Part shown: positions 1-6,425 of the stretch, piece by piece
Numbering within the stretch: the first letter of the stretch is position 1
Layout of the letters: every line of letters begins with the position of its first letter
NCBI GenBank assembly: GCA_000715855.1
Contig: KL571219.1
Span: 32,936-45,709 of the forward strand
Origin: Actinoplanes liguriensis
Lineage (GTDB): Bacteria; Actinomycetota; Actinomycetes; Mycobacteriales; Micromonosporaceae
DNA: 12,774 nt
Direction of reading: 5' to 3'
Notes under the pieces: generated by a model
Told to the model about the DNA's origin: nothing
Database searches by the model: none
The model's input: the letters and a program-made list of their open reading frames with translations, nothing else
Translations under genes and position numbers: made by a program

Positions 1-1015
1 GGATCGTCCCGTCCCGGCTCGCGCCGAGCCGGGCGATCGCGCGCTGCGACCGTTCGTTGCGAATGTCCGTGTACCAGAAGACCTTGGCCGCTCCGAGGAC
101 GTCGAACGCCCGCTCCAGCAGCAACAGCTTCGCCTCGGTGTTCACCCCGGAGCGCCACCATTTGCGGCCCAGCATGGTGTGCCCGATCCCGACGGCACGC
201 CTGCCGGGGTCGACGTCGTGATAGGTCGTCATCCCCATCACGGCGCCGGTCACCGGGTCGATCTGAGCCCAGCCGGACCGGTCGCCCCGCCACTGCCCGC
301 GGATCACCTCGGCGATGTCCGCCGCGATGTCCTCCACGCCGCGCGCCCGCGGCGTCGGGATGTATCGCCAGACCTCCTCGTCGTCCAGCGCCTCGAACAG
401 CCCCGGCGCGTGCGCGGGGGACAGCGGCTCAAGCCGGACGTGCCGGCCCTCCAGCAGAACCGGGGTCTGCCAGGCGCCGAGGTCGGCCTCGTCGTCGATC
501 ACCCCGCCGGCCCGGGCCCGCACGGACACCTCGACGAGGGGCAGCGCCAGCACGTTGGTCTGTGCCATCTCCTGCCCGGTCGGCGGGCGACTGTCCGCCG
601 CGCGGCCGGCGCCGGTCTTCTCCACCAGCGCCAGCATGGCGTCCGCCTTCTCCGCCGGGTCCGTCACCGGCCGGGCGACGCCGAGGGCGACCACCGACCG
701 GTAGTTGGCGCTGTGGTGGAACTGGGAACGCCCGTAGACCAGACCGTCGAGCAGCGTCACGCTGACGCAGACCGGAACGCCGTCGCCCCGGGCCGCCAAT
801 CCCAGCCGGCCGCCGGTGGAGCCGTGCAGATAGAGCGTCTCGCCGACCCGGACGTGCAGGGTCGGCAGCACGCGGGGCTCGCCGTCCACCACGAAGCCGA
901 CCGAGCAGTCGAACGCCTCGTCGAGAATGGCGTGTGCCTGGTCCCGCTCGTAGTGCATGCGGTGGCGGGTGCGGGTCGCGGTCGTGCGATCGGTCGCGGT
1001 GTAGACGTCGGTCAT
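1..1015 (-). CDS. Bifunctional pyridoxamine 5'-phosphate oxidase-like / GNAT acetyltransferase fusion (3' end missing)
   Basis: The reverse strand is open from an ATG at 1015 to the window edge (338 codons visible, C-terminus cut off). GGGGAGG lies five bases before the ATG, which supports this start. Residues about 15-170 look like the FMN-binding split-barrel family related to pyridoxamine 5'-phosphate oxidase (ILDEAFDCSVGFVVDG, TLYLHGSTGGRLG, FHHSANYRSV). Residues about 184-338 are a RimJ/RimL-type GNAT domain (LEGRHVRLEPLSPAHAPGLF, then RNERSQRAIARLGASRDG, with the usual Asn and the acceptor-site turn). Such two-domain proteins are known in actinomycetes; their substrates are generally unassigned. 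The gene is divergent from a MocR regulator that it shares a 63-bp control region with, so it is probably that regulator's target. Both domains are readable without a frameshift. The fusion is certain from the sequence; the reaction is not. Confidence 0.88.
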   Translation of the reverse strand, partial: MTDVYTATDRTTATRTRHRMHYERDQAHAILDEAFDCSVGFVVDGEPRVLPTLHVRVGETLYLHGSTGGRLGLAARGDGVPVCVSVTLLDGLVYGRSQFHHSANYRSVVALGVARPVTDPAEKADAMLALVEKTGAGRAADSRPPTGQEMAQTNVLALPLVEVSVRARAGGVIDDEADLGAWQTPVLLEGRHVRLEPLSPAHAPGLFEALDDEEVWRYIPTPRARGVEDIAADIAEVIRGQWRGDRSGWAQIDPVTGAVMGMTTYHDVDPGRRAVGIGHTMLGRKWWRSGVNTEAKLLLLERAFDVLGAAKVFWYTDIRNERSQRAIARLGASRDGTI

Positions 1016-1055
1016 CAGGGCCTCCCCGGTGCTGCGATCCTCTTGCGGCGGAGCT

Positions 1056-1067
1056 TGTACTAGTACA
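1056..1067. promoter_or_regulatory. 12-bp palindromic operator candidate
   Basis: TGTACTAGTACA is a perfect palindrome in the 63-bp gap between the divergent fusion gene and the MocR gene. GntR/MocR proteins commonly bind short palindromes or paired half-sites in such shared promoters, often repressing or activating both directions. The site lies 12 bases before the regulator's GTG, so binding would overlap its promoter. That the MocR protein binds here is inference. Confidence 0.6.
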
Positions 1068-1078
1068 GAATCGGCGCT

Positions 1079-2422
1079 GTGGCAGAACAATATCAGGTCA
1101 AGGGCGAGACCGCCGCCGAGATTTCGGCGAGCATCGAGGCCGGTGTGGTCCGGGGTGACTGGATCTTCGGCGCCGCGCTGCCGCCGGTGCGGGTGCTGGC
1201 CGGGGCGCTGCACGTCAGCCCCGCGACGGTCGCCAAGGCGTATCAGGACCTGCGGCACCGCGGTGTCGTGGAGACCGAGGGCCGCCGTGGCACCCGGATC
1301 CGTGCCCGTCCCCCGGTGGAGTTGTCACGATCGGCGCTGCGTCTCGACGTACCGGAGGATGTCCTTGATCTTTCTTCCGGCGAGCCCGATCTGCGCCTTC
1401 TGCCGCCGCTGGGGCCGGCACTCCGTGCGGTCGCTGAGCACATCGGCCCACCGCAGGGCTACACATCGGCGGTGACCATGCCGGAGCTGGTCGAGGCGGC
1501 TCGCGTGCGGCTGCTCGATCAGGGCGTCCCGGTCGAGGGCGCGGCGATCGCGGTCACCGCCGGCACGCTGGATTCGATCGAGCGCCTGCTCATCGCCCAT
1601 TTGCGGCCGGGTGACGCGGTCGCCGTCGAGGATCCTGGCTGGGCGAACCTGTTGGACCTGATCGCCGCTCTGGGCATGCGGCCGTTGCCCGTCGCGGTGG
1701 ATGACGAGGGCCCTGATCCCGCGTCGCTCGCCGCCGCGCTGAGTGCCGGGGCACGTGCCGTGGTGATCACCGTGCGCGCGCAGAACCCGACCGGCGCCGT
1801 GGTCAGCGCGGCCCGGGCCACCGTGCTGCGTGAGCTGCTCGCCGAGCATCCCGAGACCCTGCTGGTGGAGGATGATCATGCCGCCGAGCTGGCCGTCGAG
1901 CCGCCGCAGGTGATCGGCCCGGTGACCAGATGGTGGGCCTTCGTCCGGTCGGCGTCGAAACCGTTCGGGCCCGACTTGCGCATCGCCGTGCTGGCCGGTG
2001 ACGAGACGTCAGTCGCCCGGGTCGTGGGCCGGATGCGGATCGGCATGGGCTGGGTCTCCACGCTCTCCCAGCGGCTGTTGCTGCGGCTCTGGCGGGATCC
2101 CGAGGTCACCGCGCTGGTCGCCGGGGCCGCCCGGTCTTACGAGGTTCGCCGCGCGGTCCTGATCGATCTGCTCCGCGCGCGGGGGATCGTGGCGTCCGGC
2201 GCGTCCGGCATCAACGTGTGGGTTCCGGTCGCCGACGAGACCCACGCGGTCGCCGCTCTGCGCGACGGGGGCTATGCGGTGGCGCCTGGCGCCCGGTTCC
2301 GGGTCTCCGCGCCGCCCGGCGTCCGGATCACCGTCAGCCCGCTGGACGAGGCGGATCTCCCCGAGTTGGCACGGGCGGTGGCGGCGGCCGCCCGGCCCGC
2401 GGTGGGCATCGTGATGCGGTGA
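1079..2422 (+). CDS. MocR-type transcriptional regulator (GntR HTH plus PLP aminotransferase-fold domain)
   Basis: The 447-residue protein has the MocR layout. A winged helix-turn-helix covers residues about 10-75 (LPPVRVLAGALHVSPATVAK, then a wing ending GRRGTRI). A fold-type I aminotransferase-like domain covers about 95-440. PLP-site features are visible: QNPTG with Asn236, the acidic VEDDHAAE segment near Asp265/266, and SASKPFGPDLR with the expected Schiff-base Lys294. MocR proteins sense PLP or amino-containing ligands rather than catalysing transamination. The start is GTG at 1079; there is no Shine-Dalgarno, and a weak -10 (CAGAAT, 1066-1071) ends seven bases upstream, which suggests a leaderless mRNA. 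The divergent neighbour is a pyridoxamine-oxidase-like fusion, the likely target. The vitamin B6 link is inferred from that neighbour and from the PLP fold. Confidence 0.9.
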   Translation: MAEQYQVKGETAAEISASIEAGVVRGDWIFGAALPPVRVLAGALHVSPATVAKAYQDLRHRGVVETEGRRGTRIRARPPVELSRSALRLDVPEDVLDLSSGEPDLRLLPPLGPALRAVAEHIGPPQGYTSAVTMPELVEAARVRLLDQGVPVEGAAIAVTAGTLDSIERLLIAHLRPGDAVAVEDPGWANLLDLIAALGMRPLPVAVDDEGPDPASLAAALSAGARAVVITVRAQNPTGAVVSAARATVLRELLAEHPETLLVEDDHAAELAVEPPQVIGPVTRWWAFVRSASKPFGPDLRIAVLAGDETSVARVVGRMRIGMGWVSTLSQRLLLRLWRDPEVTALVAGAARSYEVRRAVLIDLLRARGIVASGASGINVWVPVADETHAVAALRDGGYAVAPGARFRVSAPPGVRITVSPLDEADLPELARAVAAAARPAVGIVMR

Positions 2423-2431
2423 CGCGTTCCG

Positions 2432-2446
2432 CCGTCCCCCGGACGG
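2432..2446 (+). terminator. Possible weak terminator hairpin after the MocR gene
   Basis: CCGTCC and GGACGG form a perfect 6-bp stem around a CCC loop, ten bases after the MocR stop codon. There is no T-run downstream, as is common for GC-rich actinomycete hairpins, so termination is only a possibility. Confidence 0.3.
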
Positions 2447-2493
2447 GTGGGCCCGGTCGGTGAGGGGGCGGCCATCACGGGTAGAACGGAGTG

Positions 2494-3159
2494 ATGCCGA
2501 GGACCGAAGCGCCGGTCGGCGCGCAGCAGTGGGTGCCGCCGCGACCGCACAGCATCGACGAGCTCAAGCAGGCCGCCGCCGACTGCCACGGCTGTGAGCT
2601 GCACGAGCACGCTACCCAGACGGTTTTCGGCCGGGGTGCGCCGCACGCGAAGATCGTCTTCGTCGGTGAGCAGCCCGGTGACATCGAGGATCAGAAGGGT
2701 CTGCCGTTCGTCGGCCCGGCCGGTCGGCTGCTTCGCGACGCGGTGGATGACGCCGGAATTGACCCCTCTGACCTGTACATCACTAATTCTGTCAAGCATT
2801 TTCGCTTTGAGTTGCGCGGGACCAGGCGCATCCACCAGACGCCCGGCCCCGCTCACATCACCGCCTGCCGGCCCTGGCTGATCTCGGAGTTCTCGCTGCT
2901 GAAGCCGCAGTTGGTGGTCATCCTCGGGGCGACCGCCGGTAAGGCGCTGCTGGGGCCGTCGTTCCGGGTGAACCGGTCCCGCGGCCAGCTGATGCCGTGG
3001 CCGGCCTCGGCCGAGCATCCGGAGGACTTCCCGGTCGCCGAGATCAGGGCATTGGCCACCATTCACCCGTCGGCGGTGCTACGGGCGGACAACCGGGACA
3101 TCGCCTATCAGGGTCTGGTGGATGACCTGAAGATCGCCGCGGAGGCGGTCGCGGCCTGA
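2494..3159 (+). CDS. udgX: UdgX-type uracil-DNA glycosylase superfamily protein (uracil-DNA crosslinking)
   Basis: The product has about 221 residues; numbering here counts from GTG 2491, with ATG 2494 as residue 2. It belongs to the family 4-like uracil-DNA glycosylases. Motif 1 is GEQPGDIED (59-67) followed by GLPFVGPAG. The loop RRIHQTP (112-118) carries His115, equivalent to the His that in mycobacterial UdgX attacks the abasic sugar and leaves the protein covalently bound to DNA. The C-terminal motif is HPSAVLR (192-198). Iron-sulfur ligands visible are Cys32, Cys35 and Cys126. The fourth family 4 Cys is replaced by His103 in VKHF, a known-looking UdgX feature, so a 3 Cys + 1 His cluster is inferred. 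GTG 2491 and ATG 2494 are both possible starts; neither has a well-spaced Shine-Dalgarno. A TAGAAC at 2482-2487 could be a -10 for a leaderless mRNA. The gene lies upstream of DUF3046-recA on the same strand. Confidence 0.9.
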   Translation: MPRTEAPVGAQQWVPPRPHSIDELKQAAADCHGCELHEHATQTVFGRGAPHAKIVFVGEQPGDIEDQKGLPFVGPAGRLLRDAVDDAGIDPSDLYITNSVKHFRFELRGTRRIHQTPGPAHITACRPWLISEFSLLKPQLVVILGATAGKALLGPSFRVNRSRGQLMPWPASAEHPEDFPVAEIRALATIHPSAVLRADNRDIAYQGLVDDLKIAAEAVAA

Positions 3160-3279
3160 ATCGGCCGTACGGAATGGCCGCGCGCGGTCGTCCGATCGTG
3201 TTCATTCAGCGCCCCGAGCCGCGGGTGCCGCACGTCACAAACGGATTCCGGTCGGGCCTGCCCTCCTTTGCGGAAGAGT

Positions 3280-3291
3280 CGCTCCGGAGCG
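3280..3291. promoter_or_regulatory. 12-bp palindrome in the DUF3046 promoter
   Basis: CGCTCCGGAGCG is a perfect palindrome whose centre is about 25 bases before the GTG of the DUF3046 gene. It sits where the -35 region of the predicted promoter would be. It could be an operator, but chance palindromes are frequent in GC-rich DNA. Confidence 0.3.
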
Positions 3292-3298
3292 GCGTGGG

Positions 3299-3304
3299 TA
3301 CGCT
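3299..3304 (+). promoter_or_regulatory. -10 element for a leaderless DUF3046 transcript
   Basis: TACGCT fits the actinobacterial TANNNT -10 pattern. It ends six bases before the GTG at 3311, which puts the expected transcription start on the start codon itself. No Shine-Dalgarno precedes that GTG. Confidence 0.5.
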
Positions 3305-3310
3305 CGTGGC

Positions 3311-3511
3311 GTGCGATTGACGGACTTCTGGGGACGCCTTGAACAGGCGTTCGGAGCGCCCTACGCCCGCAGTATCGCGGCCGACCACGCCTTCACCGAC
3401 CTGGGCGGACGCACCATCGACGAAGCCATTGCGCAGGGTGTCGACACCGCTACGATCTGGCGCGCGGTCGTGACCGCCTACCCCGATCGGGTGCCGTCGC
3501 GGCTGCGCTGA
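3311..3511 (+). CDS. DUF3046 family small protein
   Basis: The 66-residue protein begins MRLTDFWGRLEQAFGAPYA and continues with a HAFTDLGGRTIDEAIAQG segment, the hallmark of DUF3046. This family is found almost always just upstream of recA in actinobacteria; the Mycobacterium tuberculosis neighbour of recA (Rv2738c) is the comparable gene. The function is unknown. The protein is soluble, with no signal peptide or membrane segment, and is probably helical. GTG 3311 is chosen because it matches the family N-terminus and has a -10 at leaderless spacing. The recA promoters lie just downstream, so it may be transcribed separately from recA or read through into it. Confidence 0.88.
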   Translation: MRLTDFWGRLEQAFGAPYARSIAADHAFTDLGGRTIDEAIAQGVDTATIWRAVVTAYPDRVPSRLR

Positions 3512-3550
3512 GCCATTTTTCGTACGCTTGTTCTGGCGTGTCGCTCGATG

Positions 3551-3573
3551 TCGTACAAGTGTTCGGCTATTGT
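3551..3573 (+). promoter_or_regulatory. LexA (SOS) box and upstream recA promoter
   Basis: The 16 bases at 3551-3566, TCGTACAAGTGTTCGG, match the actinobacterial SOS box TCGAAC-N4-GTTCGA with the outer half-sites intact and one changed base in the left GAAC. A -10 candidate TATTGT (3568-3573) follows directly, so LexA would occupy the spacer between -35 and -10 and block RNA polymerase. This is the expected control for recA; the match is seen, the promoter use is inferred. Confidence 0.75.
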
Positions 3574-3619
3574 CCACAGCGGCTCGGCCATCCACAGCCC
3601 TCGGTAGGGCGGAGGATTT

Positions 3620-3642
3620 TTGTCATACCCACCGCATACCGT
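3620..3642 (+). promoter_or_regulatory. RecA-NDp / PafBC-like damage promoter of recA
   Basis: TTGTCATAC, eight bases, then TACCGT match the architecture TTGTCRGTG-N8-TANNNT of the LexA-independent, PafBC-dependent damage promoter described in mycobacteria. The TTGTCA part and the TANNNT hexamer fit at exact spacing; the last three bases of the GTG-side motif do not. It is the gene-proximal promoter, as in mycobacterial recA. Confidence 0.55.
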
Positions 3643-3688
3643 GTCGGCCGTGGCGAAGAACGCGAAGTCCAATACAGGGGTGACAGCA

Positions 3689-4735
3689 ATGGTGGCAGCA
3701 CCGGACCGGGAAAAGGCGCTCGAACTGGCGCTGGCACAGATCGACAAGCAGTTCGGCAAGGGCTCCGTGATGCGGCTCGGGGAGCGGCCGGTCGTGCAGA
3801 CCGCCATCATCCCCACCAGCTCCATCGCTCTCGATGTGGCTCTCGGCGTCGGCGGCCTGCCGCGCGGCCGGGTCGTCGAGATCTACGGGCCGGAGTCGAG
3901 CGGTAAGACCACGGTCGCGCTGCACGCCGTCGCCAACGCGCAGAAGGCGGGCGGCACCGCGGCGTTCATCGACGCGGAGCACGCGCTCGACCCGGTCTAC
4001 GCCCAGGCGCTCGGCGTCGACACCGACGCGCTGCTGGTGTCTCAGCCGGACACCGGTGAGCAGGCGCTGGAGATCGCTGACATGCTGATCCGCTCCGGCG
4101 CGATCGACGTCATCGTCATCGACTCGGTCGCCGCGCTCGTGCCGCGTGCCGAGATCGAGGGCGAGATGGGTGACAGCCACGTCGGTCTGCAGGCCCGGCT
4201 CATGAGCCAGGCGCTGCGGAAGATCACCGGCGTGCTCAGCAACACCGGCACCACCGCGATCTTCATCAACCAGCTGCGCGAGAAGATCGGCGTGATGTTC
4301 GGCTCGCCGGAGACCACGACCGGTGGCCGCGCGCTGAAGTTCTACGCGTCGGTCCGGCTCGACATCCGCCGCATCGAGGCGCTGAAGGACGGCACCGACG
4401 TCGTCGGTAACCGCACCCGGGTCAAGGTCGTGAAGAACAAGGTCGCGGCCCCGTTCAAGCAGGCCGAGTTCGACATCATGTATGGCAAGGGCATCTCGCG
4501 TGAGGGCTCGCTGATCGACGTCGGCGTCGAGCAGAGCATCATCCGCAAGTCCGGCGCCTGGTACACGTATGACGGTGACCAGCTCGGCCAGGGCAAGGAG
4601 AAGGCGCGGGAGTTCCTCAAGGAGAACCCGGACGTCGCCGCCGAGATCGAGAAGAAGATCCTGGAGAAGCTCGGCGTCGGCCAGGTCACCGGGGACGCCG
4701 CCGGCGGTCCCGAGCTGCCGCCGGTCGACTTCTGA
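3689..4735 (+). CDS. recA: RecA recombinase
   Basis: RecA binds single-stranded DNA as an ATP-dependent filament, carries out homologous pairing and strand exchange, and triggers LexA self-cleavage in the SOS response. From ATG 3689 it has 348 residues, a normal length. Walker A is GPESSGKT (67-74), the catalytic Glu is in DAEHALD (95-101), and Walker B is VIVIDS (141-146). Loop L1 covers about 157-164 and loop L2 about 195-209 ([17 protein letters not shown]). There is no intein, unlike M. tuberculosis RecA. ATG 3689 is chosen because AGGGG stands eight bases before it and [20 protein letters not shown] matches RecA N-termini. In-frame GTG 3650 is a possible second, leaderless start adding 13 residues. 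recX follows after 14 bases and is probably co-transcribed. Confidence 0.98.
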   Translation: MVAAPDREKALELALAQIDKQFGKGSVMRLGERPVVQTAIIPTSSIALDVALGVGGLPRGRVVEIYGPESSGKTTVALHAVANAQKAGGTAAFIDAEHALDPVYAQALGVDTDALLVSQPDTGEQALEIADMLIRSGAIDVIVIDSVAALVPRAEIEGEMGDSHVGLQARLMSQALRKITGVLSNTGTTAIFINQLREKIGVMFGSPETTTGGRALKFYASVRLDIRRIEALKDGTDVVGNRTRVKVVKNKVAAPFKQAEFDIMYGKGISREGSLIDVGVEQSIIRKSGAWYTYDGDQLGQGKEKAREFLKENPDVAAEIEKKILEKLGVGQVTGDAAGGPELPPVDF

Positions 4736-4749
4736 TCCGGTAAGTCGCA

Positions 4750-5886
4750 ATGACCGGACGACGTGGTGCCCGGTCCGGGCGCGGGTGGGATGCCATCCCG
4801 CCCCGGGCCGGCGCCGACGAGCCGGGTGGTGAGATCCCGGGTGGGCCCGCCCGGGGAGAGTCCCGGCGCGGGTTTGGCGGGCGTGGGGCGGCCGCGCGCC
4901 GTCGCCGTTCCGAGGCCGGGGACGAGGGGCTCTGGCAGACTTTCGGGTCCTCCAGCGAGCCGAGCGAGAGCCCGGAGGAACCAGCCGGCCCGGAGGAACC
5001 GGCCAGCCCCGAGGGATCGGACGGTCGGGACCGTGGTCTCACCGGATCGTGGGCGACAGGAGACCGGAGCCGGGCAGATCTGCCGGAGGGCCAGCGGCGG
5101 GGTTCCAGGTCCGCGGCAGGGGGCTGGCGCCGTGATTCCGGTGGCACGGCAGACGGCCGACGACGTGACGTCGATGGCGCGGCGGAAGGCCAGCGGCGTG
5201 GCTCCGATGGCGCGGCGGAAGGCCGGCGGCGTGGCTCCGACGGTGCGGCAGGGAGCCGGTGGCCCGGCTCTGCTGGCGGGGCGGAAGGTCTGGACGGAGC
5301 GGGCGGGCGGGCCGGCTCCGACGACGAGGCGCGCAAGCCCGCACGGTCCGGACAGAGCGAATCCGAGCGCGCGCGGGAGATCTGCCTGCGCCAGCTGGCG
5401 GCGCGGCCACGAACCAGAGCCGAGCTTGCCAAGGCCCTGACTCGCAAGGAGATCTCCGAGGAGGTCATCGCGGAGGTCCTGGATCGGTATGACGAGGTCG
5501 GCATCATCGATGACGCGGCTTTCGCCCGGGCCTGGGTGTCCAGCCGGCATCACGGTCGTGGTCTCGCCCGTCGTGCGCTCGCCAACGAGCTGCGGCAGCG
5601 CGGGGTGGACGCCGAGGTGGCGAGTGAGGCCCTGGAGTCCGTCGACGACGACTCGGAGGCGGAGACCGCCCGGGCCCTCGTCGACCGCAAACTGCGGACG
5701 GCCAAGGGCACCCCGGAGGCCATCTTCCGGCGGCTCGTCGGCATGCTCGCCCGTAAGGGGTATCCGGCGGGCGTCGCCATCCGCGCGGTCAAGGATGCTC
5801 TCGCCGCCCGGGATGAGGAGGCCGCCGAGTTCGCCGAGAACGTGGATGCCGACGCGTTGGCCGACCAGGCTGATCCGCTCTCCTGA
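4750..5886 (+). CDS. recX: RecX recombination regulator with long disordered N-terminal extension
   Basis: RecX binds the RecA filament and limits its extension or ATPase activity. The conserved three-helix-repeat core occupies residues about 204-355: ICLRQLAARPRTRAELAKAL, then GIIDDAAFARAWVSSR, then GLARRALANELRQRGV, with a further repeat to the C-terminus. Residues 1-203 are rich in Gly, Arg, Ser, Ala and Glu and look disordered. Residues 113-186 contain about six and a half 11-residue repeats (type EGQRRGSDGAA). Most RecX proteins are about 150-200 residues, so at 378 this one is roughly double. No ATG, GTG or TTG occurs in frame between 4750 and the core, so the extension must be translated unless initiation uses an unusual codon. 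It starts 14 bases after the recA stop with no clear Shine-Dalgarno, suggesting translational coupling. Confidence 0.93.
   Translation: MTGRRGARSGRGWDAIPPRAGADEPGGEIPGGPARGESRRGFGGRGAAARRRRSEAGDEGLWQTFGSSSEPSESPEEPAGPEEPASPEGSDGRDRGLTGSWATGDRSRADLPEGQRRGSRSAAGGWRRDSGGTADGRRRDVDGAAEGQRRGSDGAAEGRRRGSDGAAGSRWPGSAGGAEGLDGAGGRAGSDDEARKPARSGQSESERAREICLRQLAARPRTRAELAKALTRKEISEEVIAEVLDRYDEVGIIDDAAFARAWVSSRHHGRGLARRALANELRQRGVDAEVASEALESVDDDSEAETARALVDRKLRTAKGTPEAIFRRLVGMLARKGYPAGVAIRAVKDALAARDEEAAEFAENVDADALADQADPLS
5086..5307 (+). repeat. 33-bp tandem repeats within recX (11-residue period)
   Basis: Six full units and one partial 33-bp unit encode 11-residue repeats. Residues 146-156 and 157-167, EGQRRGSDGAA and EGRRRGSDGAA, are nearly identical; the outer units are degraded. 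Because the period is a multiple of three, the reading frame is kept, which is consistent with a translated repeat. Confidence 0.85.
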
Positions 5887-5930
5887 CTCTCGGCCGATCA
5901 GGACGTGGCCGGCAGCGATCAATCCGGCCC

Positions 5931-6005
5931 GCGTCGGCGATCAGCCCGCCCGAGCCGGCGATCAGCCCGGCCCGAGCCGGCGATCAGCCCAGCCCGAGCC
6001 GGCGG
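5931..6005. repeat. 22-bp tandem repeat downstream of recX
   Basis: Units at 5931-5951, 5952-5973 and 5974-5995, plus a partial unit to 6005, follow the form GAGCCGGCGATCAGCCCGGC plus two bases. The two central units differ at one base. A more degraded copy can be seen at about 5909-5930. It begins about 45 bases after the recX stop. There are no unique spacers, so it is not a CRISPR array. Confidence 0.85.
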
Positions 6006-6234
6006 TGTGTCTTGGCGCGGCAAATCCCCGGGCTGTGTGCACGTTCCCAGCCGCCGAGCGAAGATTGGCCATGGTTGCGCTTTGTAACAAGTGCCCATGA
6101 GCGGAGCGAAATCGATCCGGACCCGGTCAAGCCGACGCCCCGAGCCGCCGTGACTGTCCCGGCCGGCCGGATCCGCGCGGGGACGAGCCGACCGGCGAGG
6201 TCGCATTGGTGGCGATCTCACGGCGTCGGACCTA

Positions 6235-6240
6235 TATAGT
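6235..6240 (+). promoter_or_regulatory. Isolated -10 element with leaderless spacing
   Basis: TATAGT, within CCTATATAGT, is the strongest -10-like sequence in the gap and ends six bases before a GTG at 6247. No good -35 is visible at 17-18 bases. It could start a leaderless small ORF or a small RNA; neither is proven. Confidence 0.45.
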
Positions 6241-6353
6241 CCGGATGTGAGGAAGTCCACCCATTCGACGGGAACCTCCGGATCGGTGTCAGCCGCCCCG
6301 GTGTTCGTCACGCTCGGTGGAGTGGGCACCCGGTTGCCGGGGCGAGAAATAAT

Positions 6354-6377
6354 CTGTCTCTTGTGTATAAGAGACAG
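6354..6377. other. Perfect hairpin of Tn5 mosaic-end sequence; likely library junction adapter
   Basis: The arms CTGTCTCTT (6354-6362) and AAGAGACAG (6369-6377) are perfect inverted repeats around GTGTAT. The right 15 bases, GTGTATAAGAGACAG, equal the inner end of the Tn5 mosaic end, and the left nine equal its other strand. All 24 bases are therefore explained by two mosaic ends joined head-to-head with the middle 14 bases lost. That is the structure of a circularised transposon mate-pair junction. A natural transposon remnant is the alternative; no transposase gene is nearby. Confidence 0.75.
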
Positions 6378-6405
6378 GAGCCGGAGAGGCCGTCGGCCGA
6401 AGTGC

Positions 6406-6425
6406 CCGATGTTACGGCACATCGG
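6406..6425. repeat. 7-bp stem hairpin
   Basis: CCGATGT (6406-6412) and ACATCGG (6419-6425) pair perfectly around TACGGC. It lies 28 bases after the mosaic-end hairpin. There is no T-run, and no role can be assigned. Confidence 0.4.

Noticed and set aside
3689..4735. Intein in RecA, as in M. tuberculosis
   Set aside because: RecA is colinear and of normal length (348 residues), with Walker and loop motifs uninterrupted.
4342..5922. 526-codon open frame (-) over recA/recX
   Set aside because: Antisense shadow: the plus strand carries RecA and RecX motifs, and this product is Pro/Arg/Ala-rich without domains.
5931..6005. Possible CRISPR array
   Set aside because: The 22-bp units are directly adjacent with no unique spacers, and there are no cas genes.
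6241..6290. Possible RNase P RNA start (GAGGAAGTCC resembles GAGGAAAGTCC)
   Set aside because: One base is missing in the key motif, and none of the other conserved RNase P RNA blocks follow.
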